A stretch of DNA of 17,302 nt from SURF-55 sp040755195 (GTDB taxonomy: Bacteria > Bacillota > Desulfotomaculia > Desulfotomaculales > Ammonificaceae): contig JBFMBL010000052.1 in NCBI GenBank assembly GCA_040755195.1, positions 1 through 17,302 of the forward strand, read 5' to 3'. Both the position numbers and the translations under genes were made by a program. Of the stretch, positions 1 through 7,246 are shown one piece after another; positions within the stretch are counted from its first letter, which is position 1; each line of letters starts with the position of its first letter. The notes below the pieces were generated by a model, which worked only from the letters and a program-made list of their open reading frames with translations, made no database searches and was not told where the DNA came from.

Positions 1-76
1 CCTCTTTGTTATTATGACATTACGTTGCGGAGATAAAAGAAGGGGCTGGTTAAGTTAGCGTTGCCGATGCGGACTT

Positions 77-526
77 TTAGTACCGCGGTTTCTTCTTTTG
101 TTCGTGATAATAGGCCTCGACGCCGACCTCTTTCATCCGGTCGTTGCTGTGCCGCCAGTGGTTGTGCAGTTCCGGGTGGAAGCGGTTGCGCCCGCAGGGG
201 TACTCGCCGCACTGGAAGCAGAAGTCCACGCCTTTTTCCTTGAAGCACGTTTTGGCGGCGCAGAGAGGGAACAGGGCCTCTCCGTAACGGCACCCGGAAC
301 AATCCGCCTGCGTGAAAAAGGCCAGAATATCGAAAAACTGACGGTAGTTCGCAAAGGCCGGTACCATATCGCTCAGTTTTGCGGCAACCTTCTCAAAGCC
401 CTCAAGCCGCTTTAAGAGTTCCGTGGAAAGCCTTTTTATCTCGCCGTCTTTGTACCGCGCGCACCGGGAGCAGTCGAGCCCGCACGGCGCAAGCTCCTTA
501 AGGACAGCCTGGTAATCGTCCGTCAC
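77..526 (-). CDS. DUF3795-type cysteine-rich protein, function unknown
   Basis: The product is 149 residues with 10 or more cysteines. An N-terminal CGLDCSRC cluster lies at about residues 15-22. A second cluster, CSGC, lies in the middle, followed by CAAKTC and CFQCGEYPCG. This spacing of CxxxCxxC followed by CxxC pairs is typical of the DUF3795 group, small soluble proteins thought to bind metal or an iron-sulfur centre; no reaction is established. The start is GTG at 524-526, placed by a GGGGG ribosome site six bases upstream. There is no signal peptide or membrane segment. It is the last minus-strand gene of the window and lies behind the antitoxin remnant, outside the conserved sigH neighbourhood, so it is probably accessory. 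Assignment is by cysteine pattern only; the reading frame itself is secure. Confidence 0.68.
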   Translation of the reverse strand: MTDDYQAVLKELAPCGLDCSRCARYKDGEIKRLSTELLKRLEGFEKVAAKLSDMVPAFANYRQFFDILAFFTQADCSGCRYGEALFPLCAAKTCFKEKGVDFCFQCGEYPCGRNRFHPELHNHWRHSNDRMKEVGVEAYYHEQKKKPRY

Positions 527-555
527 CGTTTTCCCCCTTTAGAACTTGGAAACGC

Positions 556-747
556 TTATTCCGCTCCAGGTTTCGCTTCCTGCCAGAAATCCTCATGCGC
601 TATACCACCGGTCTTTCGGATCTGCCGCCGACCACGAGCCAAAACAGCTTGAAACTTGGGTGAATAAGCCAATACCAAACGCTCGATCTCTTCCTCATCA
701 GTTACTCCCAGTAAAATCGCCACCGGCTTGCCATTTTTGGTAACCAC
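556..747 (-). pseudogene. Phd/YefM-type antitoxin remnant, N-terminus missing
   Basis: This open frame of 63 residues begins VTKNGKPVAILLG and continues into an acidic, then basic helical tail. The NGKPVA block is the hallmark of Phd/YefM DNA-binding antitoxins, which repress their own operon and neutralise a toxin partner. In-frame homology appears to continue upstream of the only possible GTG start (745-747) as KILKESEKGPIVV, until a stop at 802-804. No ATG, GTG or TTG lies in that stretch, so the usual first 10-20 residues and start are gone. No toxin (RelE, Doc or PIN) follows; the next gene is a DUF3795 protein. I read it as a decaying orphan antitoxin. A short functional protein from the GTG codon cannot be excluded. 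Confidence 0.5.
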
Positions 748-770
748 AATCGGCCCTTTTTCCGATTCTT

Positions 771-796
771 TTAAAATTTTAAGGGGCTTACGCCCC
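771..796 (-). terminator. weak hairpin after sigH
   Basis: On the minus strand GGGGC and GCCCC form a 5-bp stem closed by a GTAA tetraloop of the GNRA class, followed by TTAAAATTTT. It starts about 10 bases after the sigH stop. The stem is short and the tail is not a pure T run, so termination is possible but weak. Confidence 0.33.
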
Positions 797-805
797 CCGG
801 TTTAC

Positions 806-1453
806 TCAGTTGTCACGTTTTTCAAGGTAGCGTTCTAATTTTCGCTTTACCCGCTGCAGGGCGTTGTCGATCGACTTGACGTGCCTCTTGAGGTCTTCGG
901 CTATCTCCTGGTAGGACTTCCCGTCAAGGTAGGATATCAGAACCTTCCACTCCAGGGCGCTTAGAAGCTCGCCGATCTTCTCCTCGATGTTGTCAAACTC
1001 TTCGCGGCTGATGATAAGCTCTTCCGGGTCGGTGAGCCGCGCGCCGGACACCACATCCAACAACGTACGGTCGGAGTCTTCGTCATAAATCGGTTTGTTT
1101 AAAGAAACGTAGGAGTTTAGAGGGATATGTTTCTGCCTGGTAGCGGTTTTAATCGCGGTAATAATCTGCCGCGTGATGCACAGCTCGGCAAAAGCCCTGA
1201 AGGAAGAGAGCTTGTCAAGCCGAAAATCGCGGATAGCCTTATAAAGTCCAATCATGCCTTCCTGGATGATATCCTCACGGTCCGCTCCGATAAGGAAGTA
1301 CGACCGCGCCTTGGCCCGGACAAAATTCCTATACTTGTTAATCAGGTACTCCTGGGCCTCAATATCGCCCTCCCTGGCATGTTCCACAATCTCTTCATCT
1401 TGCAGCACTTCGTATTCTGGGAAAGCCTGCCGGTTCAAGCCGCTGAGGCTCAA
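806..1453 (-). CDS. sigH: RNA polymerase sporulation sigma factor SigH
   Basis: This 215-residue sigma-70 family protein directs RNA polymerase to early-sporulation and stationary-phase promoters. Region 2 is plain: EYLINKYRNFVRAKARSYF, then GADREDIIQEGMIGLYKAIRDFR (core binding and -10 recognition), then SSFRAFAELCITRQIITAIKTA. Region 4, with LDGKSYQEIAEDL near the C-terminus, is the -35 binding helix-turn-helix. Length matches the family (about 210-220). The start is TTG at 1451-1453: an in-frame TAA lies seven codons upstream and no ATG or GTG lies between, and a GGGGG tract supplies a ribosome site. It is transcribed from its own promoter (1502-1530) and lies next to yacP, as in other Firmicutes. 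No residue looks damaged. Confidence 0.96.
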   Translation of the reverse strand: MSLSGLNRQAFPEYEVLQDEEIVEHAREGDIEAQEYLINKYRNFVRAKARSYFLIGADREDIIQEGMIGLYKAIRDFRLDKLSSFRAFAELCITRQIITAIKTATRQKHIPLNSYVSLNKPIYDEDSDRTLLDVVSGARLTDPEELIISREEFDNIEEKIGELLSALEWKVLISYLDGKSYQEIAEDLKRHVKSIDNALQRVKRKLERYLEKRDN

Positions 1454-1501
1454 CCTATCGCCCCCACTTCGTTATGGTTGTCCATGCCGTTTATGTTTCA
1501 C

Positions 1502-1530
1502 ATTATAACTAACAGGTCAATTGGCGTCAA
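1502..1530 (-). promoter_or_regulatory. sigma-A promoter of sigH
   Basis: The minus strand reads TTGACG (1525-1530), 17 bases, then a perfect TATAAT (1502-1507). It lies in the yacP-sigH gap, about 50 bases before the TTG start of sigH. It implies that sigH is expressed independently of the upstream genes by the vegetative polymerase. Confidence 0.85.
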
Positions 1531-1545
1531 GAAAAATTAGTCCTA

Positions 1546-2070
1546 TCAAATTCTGCCTTTTTCCAGGCGCCATTTCGCCATAATCGTTCGGATACTGCCG
1601 GTCAACCGGCTTTCCACAGAATCATCGCCGGGGCGGGAAGCAGCCGGTTCCTGGTTCCGGTATCGCTGAATCACCTCGGTAACCATGGCGTCGAACTCCC
1701 TGGGCGGTATGCGCAGCGCCCCGTGCCCCAGCACCATTCTTTGCTCCGCCCGGTCGGCGGTTACCACCGACACGGTAGAACTCCCCGCCAACTGGGCCGC
1801 CAACCGCTCTATCACCGTATCGGCGGCTTCCCCCTCGGCGGTGAAAATAACCGTAAGGCCGTCCTGCTGCTCGATATGCTCCTTCCCGCCTTTAACCCGG
1901 TAGGCGTCAAAAACCACAACCAGGTTTACGCCCGCAAGAGCTGCGTACTGGGACAACTGATCCAGGAGGCGGTCCCGGGCATGCGCCATATCAAACTCTT
2001 TTCCCGGCGCCTTCCCCTGCATCCGGAAAAAGATAAGGTTGTAACCGTCAACTATCGTTACTTCGCGCAT
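1546..2070 (-). CDS. yacP: YacP/Rae1-type NYN-domain ribonuclease
   Basis: This 174-residue protein has the NYN (PIN-like) fold of YacP, called Rae1 in Bacillus, a ribosome-associated endoribonuclease that cleaves translated mRNA. Visible acidic positions are D8 in VDGYNLI, D55 in VVVFDAY, D84 in EAADTVIERL and D106 in VVTADRAEQ, matching the metal-binding aspartates of NYN nucleases. The frame is open back to 2130, but VDGYN normally lies close to the N-terminus, so I use ATG at 2068-2070. This makes the gene overlap the end of rlmB by 23 bases, which suggests translational coupling. The ribosome site is poor, consistent with coupling. The family role is established in Bacillus; the same role here is inferred. 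Confidence 0.88.
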   Translation of the reverse strand: MREVTIVDGYNLIFFRMQGKAPGKEFDMAHARDRLLDQLSQYAALAGVNLVVVFDAYRVKGGKEHIEQQDGLTVIFTAEGEAADTVIERLAAQLAGSSTVSVVTADRAEQRMVLGHGALRIPPREFDAMVTEVIQRYRNQEPAASRPGDDSVESRLTGSIRTIMAKWRLEKGRI

Positions 2071-2797
2071 CAGCTTCACGCCGTTGGCGGATAACCTCAT
2101 AAAGGACAAGCGCCGCAGCCACGGAAGCATTGAGCGACGTAATATTCCCTACCACCGGTATCCGCGCTAATAAATCGCACTCTTTTTGCACAACCCGGCC
2201 CAGCCCGCTCTCCTCACCCCCAATAACCACCGCCAGCGGTCCTGTAAGTTTTAAATCCCAGAAAACTTCGCGCGCACCGGCCTCGGCGCCGAGAACCCAC
2301 AGGCCGTGTTTCTTTAACTCGCGGAGCGTCCGGGCGATATTGGTAACGCGGGCTACAGACATATATTCCGCAGCACCCGCGGCCGCCTTCGCAACTTCGC
2401 CGGTAAGCCCCGCCGCGCGTCGCGTCGGAACAACCACACCGTCAACGCCCGAGGCAGCCGCGGTGCGCAAAATGGCGCCCAGGTTGCGCGGGTCGGTAAC
2501 GTGGGAAAGAACTACCAGCAGCGGTGGTTTTTTGGCCTTATTCAAGATATCGTCAACGCTGACGTATTCTTTACCGGCGGGGAAAGCAAGGTATCCCTGA
2601 TGCACCCCCCCGGCGGCCAAACGGTCAAGTGCCTGCCTGTCGACCAGTTGCAGCGGTATTCCCTTCGCCACCGCCATACTGCGGACTTCGTGAAACAGCG
2701 GACCGCCCAGGCCCCGCGCCACCAGAATCTTATTCAGCGGACGCCCGCTTCTCAGGGCCTCCTTTACCGGATGCCGCCCGTAGAGCACCTCGGACAA
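2048..2797 (-). CDS. rlmB: 23S rRNA 2'-O-ribose methyltransferase RlmB (TrmH family)
   Basis: This SpoU/TrmH-family methyltransferase of 249 residues should methylate the 2'-OH of a guanosine in domain V of 23S rRNA with S-adenosylmethionine. The N-terminal substrate-binding domain starts EVLYGRHPVKEAL. The C-terminal SPOUT knot shows HVTDPRNLGAILRTAAASG (motif 1), LAVVIGGEESGLG (motif 2) and ITSLNASVAAALVLYE (motif 3). The frame extends upstream to 2830, but a GGAGGT ribosome site at 2804-2809 sits six bases before TTG at 2795-2797, which decides the start. It overlaps yacP at its 3' end. RlmB is the best fit because of the operon; a paralogous TrmH-type enzyme with another target is the alternative. 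Confidence 0.92.
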   Translation of the reverse strand: MSEVLYGRHPVKEALRSGRPLNKILVARGLGGPLFHEVRSMAVAKGIPLQLVDRQALDRLAAGGVHQGYLAFPAGKEYVSVDDILNKAKKPPLLVVLSHVTDPRNLGAILRTAAASGVDGVVVPTRRAAGLTGEVAKAAAGAAEYMSVARVTNIARTLRELKKHGLWVLGAEAGAREVFWDLKLTGPLAVVIGGEESGLGRVVQKECDLLARIPVVGNITSLNASVAAALVLYEVIRQRREADARSNDS

Positions 2798-2830
2798 TTT
2801 CTTACCTCCATAGAGTGAATTCCGGGTCAA

Positions 2831-2936
2831 GAATATAGAATATAGAATGTAGTATATAGAATATGGAACATGGGAAACGAAGCAACTTCTGCTTCCCGGC
2901 TTCTACACCTTCTGGCTTCTATCTTCTACCTTCTGA
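2831..2936. repeat. two degenerate heptanucleotide arrays between cysS and rlmB
   Basis: From 2831 to 2879 there are seven consecutive 7-base units: GAATATA twice, then GAATGTA, GTATATA, GAATATG, GAACATG and GGAAACG. From 2886 to 2936 a second family based on CTTCTNN keeps a 7-base period, with one two-base insertion at 2907-2908. The stretch is noncoding and fills most of the gap between rlmB and cysS. Confidence 0.8.
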
Positions 2937-2957
2937 CCCCAAATCCTACCCCGCAGC

Positions 2958-4388
2958 CTAACCTCGCTTCCATCTTACCCCTTCCGGCGTGTCCTCCAGG
3001 ACTATTCCTATGGCTTTCAGCCCTTCGCGTATGCTGTCCGCCGTTCCCCAGTCCTTTCTTTGCCGCGCATCCTGGCGCACCGCGATTATCAGGTCCAAAA
3101 GCTTACCGGTCAAATCATCGCCGCCTCGATCCTCTTCCAACAACGGTTTGCCGTCAACCTCCGGAAAGATTCCCAGCACGTGATTGAAAGTACAGAAAAG
3201 ATCGATCGCTTGCTGCAGCGTCTCTTTAGGGGGCAGAAGCGCCGCATGGACCGCGGTGTTGACCTCCCGGACCAGGTCAAAATAGCAGGCTATGGCGCGC
3301 GCGGTGTTGAAGTCGTCGTCCATAGCGGTTTTGAATTCATTTTCGAGGCTCGTAAGGTTGTCGGCAAGAATACCGTCGCCTGTGCCGGGCGAGGCCTTGC
3401 TTATGGCCTCGTTAAGCAAACCAAAGCCGTTCCTCAGTCTCTCAACGCCCCGCACCGAAGCTTCAAGGTACTCCGGTGTATAGTCAAGCGGGCTGCGGTA
3501 GTGGGTTCCGAGAAGGAAAAGCCTTACCGCCGGCGCCGGGTAGCGCTCCAGCACCTCCCGTACCAGAAAAACGTTCCCGACGGATTTAGACATCTTTTCC
3601 TGACGCACGGTAATGAAAGCGTTATGGACCCAGTACCGGGCAAAAGGCTCGCCCGTTGCGGCTTCCGACTGGGCGATTTCGTTTTCGTGGTGGGGAAAGA
3701 CGAGGTCGGCGCCCCCGCCGTGGATATCAAAGTTGCTCCCGAGGTATTTAAGGGCCATCGCCGAACACTCTATGTGCCAGCCGGGACGCCCCTCCCCCCA
3801 CGGACTCGGCCACTTCGGTTCTCCCGGTTTCGCCGCCTTCCACAGCGCGAAATCAAGCGGATCCCGCTTGTTTTCACCCGGTTCCACCCTTGCCCCGGCC
3901 AGCATGTCATCAAGCCGGCGTCCGGAAAGCTTCCCGTAATCCTGAAAGCGCCGCACCGCAAAGTAAACGTCGCCGCCGGCCGCGTATGCGAACCCCTTCG
4001 CCTCTAGCTTTTCAACAAGTGCTATTATTTCCTGAATGTGTTCGGAAACCTTCGGATGAACGTCCGCCCGCCGCACATTCAACGCGTCGGCATCCCTGTA
4101 ATAAGCCTCCGTATATTTCGCCGCTATAACCTGAGGGGTCGTCCCTTCTTCCCCGGCTCTTTTGATAATCTTATCGTCGACATCCGTGAAGTTCTGGACG
4201 TAAACCACCTTAAATCCGCAATACTCCAGGTATCTTCGAATGGAGTCGAAAATCACGAACGTTCTTGCATTCCCGAGATGGATGTAATTATAAGTCGTAG
4301 GCCCGCAGCAGTATATCCTTACCCGCCCCGGTTCGCCGGGAACAAACTTTTCCTTTCTCCCGGTTAAGGTGTTGTAAAGCTCTATCAA
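2958..4388 (-). CDS. cysS: cysteinyl-tRNA synthetase
   Basis: This class I aminoacyl-tRNA synthetase of 476 residues joins cysteine to tRNA-Cys using ATP. The ATP-binding signature HLGN is at residues 37-40 (the HIGH motif) and KMSKS is at 265-269. Zinc ligands expected for this family are in place: C28 in YCCGP, C208 in HIECSA, H233 and E237 in FPHHENE. A DALR-type helical tRNA-binding tail follows, so the protein is full length. The start is TTG at 4386-4388, giving MIELYNTLTGRKE, which aligns with the normal family start; a GGGGGATGGG stretch is the likely ribosome site. It is flanked on both sides by heptanucleotide arrays. In Bacillus a Mini-RNase III gene (mrnC) follows cysS; here it is absent. 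Confidence 0.97.
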   Translation of the reverse strand: MIELYNTLTGRKEKFVPGEPGRVRIYCCGPTTYNYIHLGNARTFVIFDSIRRYLEYCGFKVVYVQNFTDVDDKIIKRAGEEGTTPQVIAAKYTEAYYRDADALNVRRADVHPKVSEHIQEIIALVEKLEAKGFAYAAGGDVYFAVRRFQDYGKLSGRRLDDMLAGARVEPGENKRDPLDFALWKAAKPGEPKWPSPWGEGRPGWHIECSAMALKYLGSNFDIHGGGADLVFPHHENEIAQSEAATGEPFARYWVHNAFITVRQEKMSKSVGNVFLVREVLERYPAPAVRLFLLGTHYRSPLDYTPEYLEASVRGVERLRNGFGLLNEAISKASPGTGDGILADNLTSLENEFKTAMDDDFNTARAIACYFDLVREVNTAVHAALLPPKETLQQAIDLFCTFNHVLGIFPEVDGKPLLEEDRGGDDLTGKLLDLIIAVRQDARQRKDWGTADSIREGLKAIGIVLEDTPEGVRWKRG

Positions 4389-4408
4389 AACCCATCCCCC
4401 TGTATCAG

Positions 4409-4478
4409 TTCAAAGTTCAAAGTTCAAAGTTCGAAGTTCGAAGTTCTGGCTTCTGGCTACTGACTACTGACTACTGAA
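4409..4478. repeat. uninterrupted 10-unit heptanucleotide array, unit drifts along array
   Basis: Ten 7-base units run without a break: TTCAAAG three times, TTCGAAG twice, TTCTGGC twice, TACTGAC twice, then TACTGAA. Each unit family is homogeneous and changes abruptly into the next. The array fills most of the 99-base gap between ispDF and cysS and is noncoding. Confidence 0.92.
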
Positions 4479-4487
4479 TTCCCGATT

Positions 4488-5654
4488 TCATTTCTGCTGT
4501 AAAAGCGCCACCGCGTAAGCCGCTATCCCTTCCTCACGTCCGGCAAAACCCAACCCTTCCGTGGTGGTCGCCTTTACGTTCACCCGCGAGGCGGAAACGC
4601 CCAGAACCCCGGCGAGGTTCCCCGCCATCTCGGGCATATAAGGCGCGAGCCTCGGTTTTTGGGCCACAACCACCGCATCCACATTTGACACGGCAAAACC
4701 GCGGGCGGTTATGATTTCATTGACCCGGGACAGCAACACCAGGCTCGAAATGCCCCGGTAAGACTCGTCGGTAGGCGGGAAATGCCGCCCGATGTCCCCT
4801 TCCCCGGCCGCGCCCAAAAGGGCGTCCATCACCGCGTGGCAGAGCACGTCGGCGTCGGAATGACCATCAAGACCTTTTTCCCAGGGTATCGTTACACCGC
4901 CCAGGATTAAGGGCTTCCCGGAAACCAACCGGTGGACGTCATAACCAACACCTACCCGCAGCGGAACACCTTCACTAATTAACGCCGATGCTATCATGAA
5001 ATCCTCCGGTGTTGTTATCTTAAGGTTCTCATAGCCGCCGGGCACCACCTTCACCGGCAAACCCCAGCGTTCCACCAGAACCGCATCGTCCGAACCGTAG
5101 AAACCCTCCCGCTGTGCCCTGTGGTGCGCCTCAAGCAAAATCTCAAACCGAAAGACCTGCGGTGTTTGGGTAAGGTATAAGCGCTCCCGTGGCAGGGTTT
5201 CGGTGACAAAACCCGAATCCCCCACGACCTTTACCGTATCCTTCGACGGTACGGCCACAACGGCGGCACCCCAGGAAACTGCGGCATCTACGGCCGCTTC
5301 GATGTATTCAGGGCGCACCAGAGGGCGCACCCCGTCATGAATCACCACTATGTCCGGCGGTCCGGGAAGGCATTGGAGTCCCGCCCACACCGAATCCTGC
5401 CGGTGCGTCCCGCCGGGAATAACGGAAACAACCTTCCGGTACCCGCCCGGCGCCACAACTTCATTCCGGCAGTACTCCTCTTCCCCCGGCGGGACGACAA
5501 GCACCACGCTCTTAACCACTGTTACTTTTTCCAAAACAGCAAGCGTCCGGCCTACAACCGGGAAGCCTCCCAAAAGGCGAAACTGCTTTTTGGGACCACT
5601 TCCCATCCGGACGCTCTGCCCGGCGGCAACCACCACTGCGCCGGCCTCAACCAA
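4488..5654 (-). CDS. ispDF: bifunctional IspD-IspF, MEP isoprenoid pathway
   Basis: This 388-residue fusion carries two steps of the methylerythritol phosphate pathway. Residues 1 to about 228 are IspD, which transfers CMP from CTP to MEP: the nucleotide loop AAGQSVRMGSGPKKQF, VVIHDGVRPLV at about 104-113, and TQTPQVFR. Residues about 231-388 are IspF, which forms the cyclic diphosphate: metal ligands DVH at 239-241 and H265 in DGHSDADV, then DIGRHFPPTD and TTEGLGFAGREEG. The intermediate IspE step is not encoded in the window. TTG at 5652-5654 is used because an in-frame TGA lies four codons upstream and no other start is available; AAGGGTG precedes it. Fused IspDF is known in several bacteria, and separate genes are the Bacillus arrangement. 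Confidence 0.95.
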   Translation of the reverse strand: MVEAGAVVVAAGQSVRMGSGPKKQFRLLGGFPVVGRTLAVLEKVTVVKSVVLVVPPGEEEYCRNEVVAPGGYRKVVSVIPGGTHRQDSVWAGLQCLPGPPDIVVIHDGVRPLVRPEYIEAAVDAAVSWGAAVVAVPSKDTVKVVGDSGFVTETLPRERLYLTQTPQVFRFEILLEAHHRAQREGFYGSDDAVLVERWGLPVKVVPGGYENLKITTPEDFMIASALISEGVPLRVGVGYDVHRLVSGKPLILGGVTIPWEKGLDGHSDADVLCHAVMDALLGAAGEGDIGRHFPPTDESYRGISSLVLLSRVNEIITARGFAVSNVDAVVVAQKPRLAPYMPEMAGNLAGVLGVSASRVNVKATTTEGLGFAGREEGIAAYAVALLQQK

Positions 5655-5707
5655 TGTAACTATTCACCCTTTCGCATTACAATGGCGGAAGTGTTTCGCT
5701 GACGGAA

Positions 5708-5824
5708 CGCGGCGAGATGCAAGCAGGGCGCGAAAGCCAGCCTGGGGTAGCGCGGAGCGTACATTAAGGTACGTGAGCACTGCCCCTGGTTGGCTGACAA
5801 AGCCATGCGCAGTATATCGCCGCG
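5708..5824. repeat. imperfect palindromic element of about 117 bp
   Basis: The two halves are imperfect inverted copies meeting at a 6-base centre (5763-5768). Outer arms CGCGGCGA (5708-5715) and TCGCCGCG (5817-5824) pair exactly. Inner blocks match with few differences: GCCAGCC with GCCAACC, GGGGTAG with GGGGCAG, and CGTAC exactly at the tip. The middle of each arm is unpaired. A 66-codon open frame (5660-5857, minus) crosses it, but it has no recognisable protein features. The element occupies most of the ispDF-PIN/TRAM gap. It resembles a REP- or MITE-like dispersed element or a structured RNA; copy number cannot be judged from one window. Confidence 0.7.
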
Positions 5825-5849
5825 CCCTACGACCGGGGCACCTGAATAA

Positions 5850-6088
5850 TCAACCAACCGCGTTCACCCCGTCAAGCTTAGTCTGTCCCGGTTCTTCCCT
5901 GAGCGTCTTTGGTCTTGCGAATATCATTCTCCCGGCGGTGGTTTGCAAGACGCTCGTGACTGATACCCTGACCGGCTGGCCGATATGTTTTTTCCCGCCG
6001 TCGACAACGATCATCGTTCCATCGTCGAGGTAAGCCACTCCCTGCCCGGCTTCTTTGCCGTCCCTGACGACCTGGACCACCATCTCCT
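5850..6088 (-). CDS. PIN/TRAM protein, C-terminal part, left of assembly gap
   Basis: This is the C-terminal end of the same gene as 6189-7198, separated only by the run of N. It reads MVVQVVRDGKEAGQGVAYL, DDGTMIVVDGGKKHIGQ, then a tail unique to this side that starts PVRVSVTSVLQTTAGRM and ends at the stop at 5850-5852. The first 127 bases next to the gap (5962-6088) are an exact copy of 6189-6315. If the copy is collapsed, the frame joins without a shift and gives one protein. The region is the TRAM RNA-binding beta-barrel. It is not a separate gene, and reading through the Ns gives a false frameshifted C-terminus ending at 6011. Confidence 0.85.
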
Positions 6089-6315
6089 NNNNNNNNNNNN
6101 NNNNNNNNNNNNNNNNNNNNNNNNNNNNNNNNNNNNNNNNNNNNNNNNNNNNNNNNNNNNNNNNNNNNNNNNNNNNNNNNNNNNNNNNGATACCCTGACC
6201 GGCTGGCCGATATGTTTTTTCCCGCCGTCGACAACGATCATCGTTCCATCGTCGAGGTAAGCCACTCCCTGCCCGGCTTCTTTGCCGTCCCTGACGACCT
6301 GGACCACCATCTCCT
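5962..6315. other. scaffold gap of 100 N flanked by exact 127-bp duplication
   Basis: Positions 6089-6188 are exactly 100 N. The 127 bases before the gap (5962-6088) are identical to the 127 bases after it (6189-6315). The duplicate lies inside one coding sequence, and collapsing it restores an intact frame. This is what two contigs with overlapping ends look like when a scaffolder inserts a standard gap instead of merging them. 127 is a common largest k-mer in de Bruijn assemblers. Confidence 0.93.
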
Positions 6316-7198
6316 CACCCGGAAGGACAATCGGCCTCAAGGCGTTAGCCAATTCATTCACGTTCAGTACCTTGACGCCCTGCAGCTCTGCTACCTTGTT
6401 AAGGTTAAAATCGGTGGTGATGATCTTCCCGCCCGATTTTTTCGCCAACTGAACCAGCTTGGCGTCAACCTCCTGCAAGTTTGCCAGGTCTTGCACATTC
6501 TCGTATATCTGAACCTTTACCTGAGCTTCTTTCCTTATCCGGTTCAGGATATCCAAACCCCGGCGACCACGGTTCCTCTTCAGTATATCGTTAGAATCAG
6601 CGATGTGCTGTAACTCATCCAGAACAAAAACAGGAATCAAAAGCACTCCTTCGACAAAGCCGCTGGCGCAAAGATCAGCGATGCGCCCGTCGATAATCGC
6701 GCTGGTATCCAGAACCTTAACGTTTTGGGGCATGCGGCTCTCCTTTGAAGACTTGTCCCTGCTGAACTTAGGAAATGAGGCCATCATCCCCCAGAATTCC
6801 TCGCGCTTCTTCACCCCTATGGAAAAGCCCAGGTATCCCAGCAAAATAGTAATACCGAGCCAGATTCCCTTTCCGATCGAACCCAACGCACTAAGGATGG
6901 TACCGAATAAGTTCGCAATTATAAGTCCGACAATTAAACCGAGAACTCCCGCAAGGAGATCGGCAACCGGCATTCGTTGAAGATACTGCTCACCTTTAGT
7001 CGTCACCCAAATAACCCCGTTTATCAAACGGGGCGCAAGTAAGCCGCCGACCAGCAAACCTATCGCCGCAAGAAGAATAACAAGACCGATACCCGCTAAT
7101 ACGTTAAAATCTCTTAAACGTAAAAGTATGAGGCCGACCAACACGCCTCCGCCACCAAAGGCCAGAACCAAAATAAAAAATACCGCCCTGCGAATCAA
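6189..7198 (-). CDS. yacL: PIN/TRAM domain integral membrane protein (YacL-like), part right of the gap
   Basis: About 336 residues lie on this side of the gap, and about 373 when joined to the part ending at 5850. Hydrophobic segments near residues 5-25, 35-58, 80-100 and 105-130 predict four membrane helices. A PIN nuclease-like domain follows from about residue 160: VLDTSAIIDGRIADL, PVFVLDELQ, and TTDFNLNKVA carry the acidic metal-site residues. A TRAM domain is at the C-terminus. This is the architecture of Bacillus YacL, whose cellular role is not settled; RNA cleavage at the membrane is an inference. GTG at 7208-7210 lies inside the ribosome site GGGAGGTGA (7207-7215), so TTG at 7196-7198 is the more likely start. 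Its promoter is at 7247-7275. Confidence 0.9.
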
Positions 7199-7246
7199 AA
7201 CCCGATTCACCTCCCTTCCGTAGAGCCTTCTTTACCTTCTGTCCCA

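Noticed and set aside
3060..4007. 315-codon plus-strand open frame
   Set aside because: It lies opposite cysS, which has all catalytic motifs; it has no ribosome site or domain of its own.
4409..4478. Possible CRISPR array
   Set aside because: The units are contiguous 7-mers without spacers, and no cas gene is present; it is a tandem array.
5660..5857. 65-codon minus-strand frame between ispDF and the PIN/TRAM gene
   Set aside because: It is produced by the palindromic element; the peptide has no family-like pattern, and the base pairing explains the sequence better.
6011..6188. C-terminal extension of the PIN/TRAM frame through the N run
   Set aside because: After the gap it reads the duplicated bases in the wrong frame; the correct C-terminus is the frame ending at 5850.
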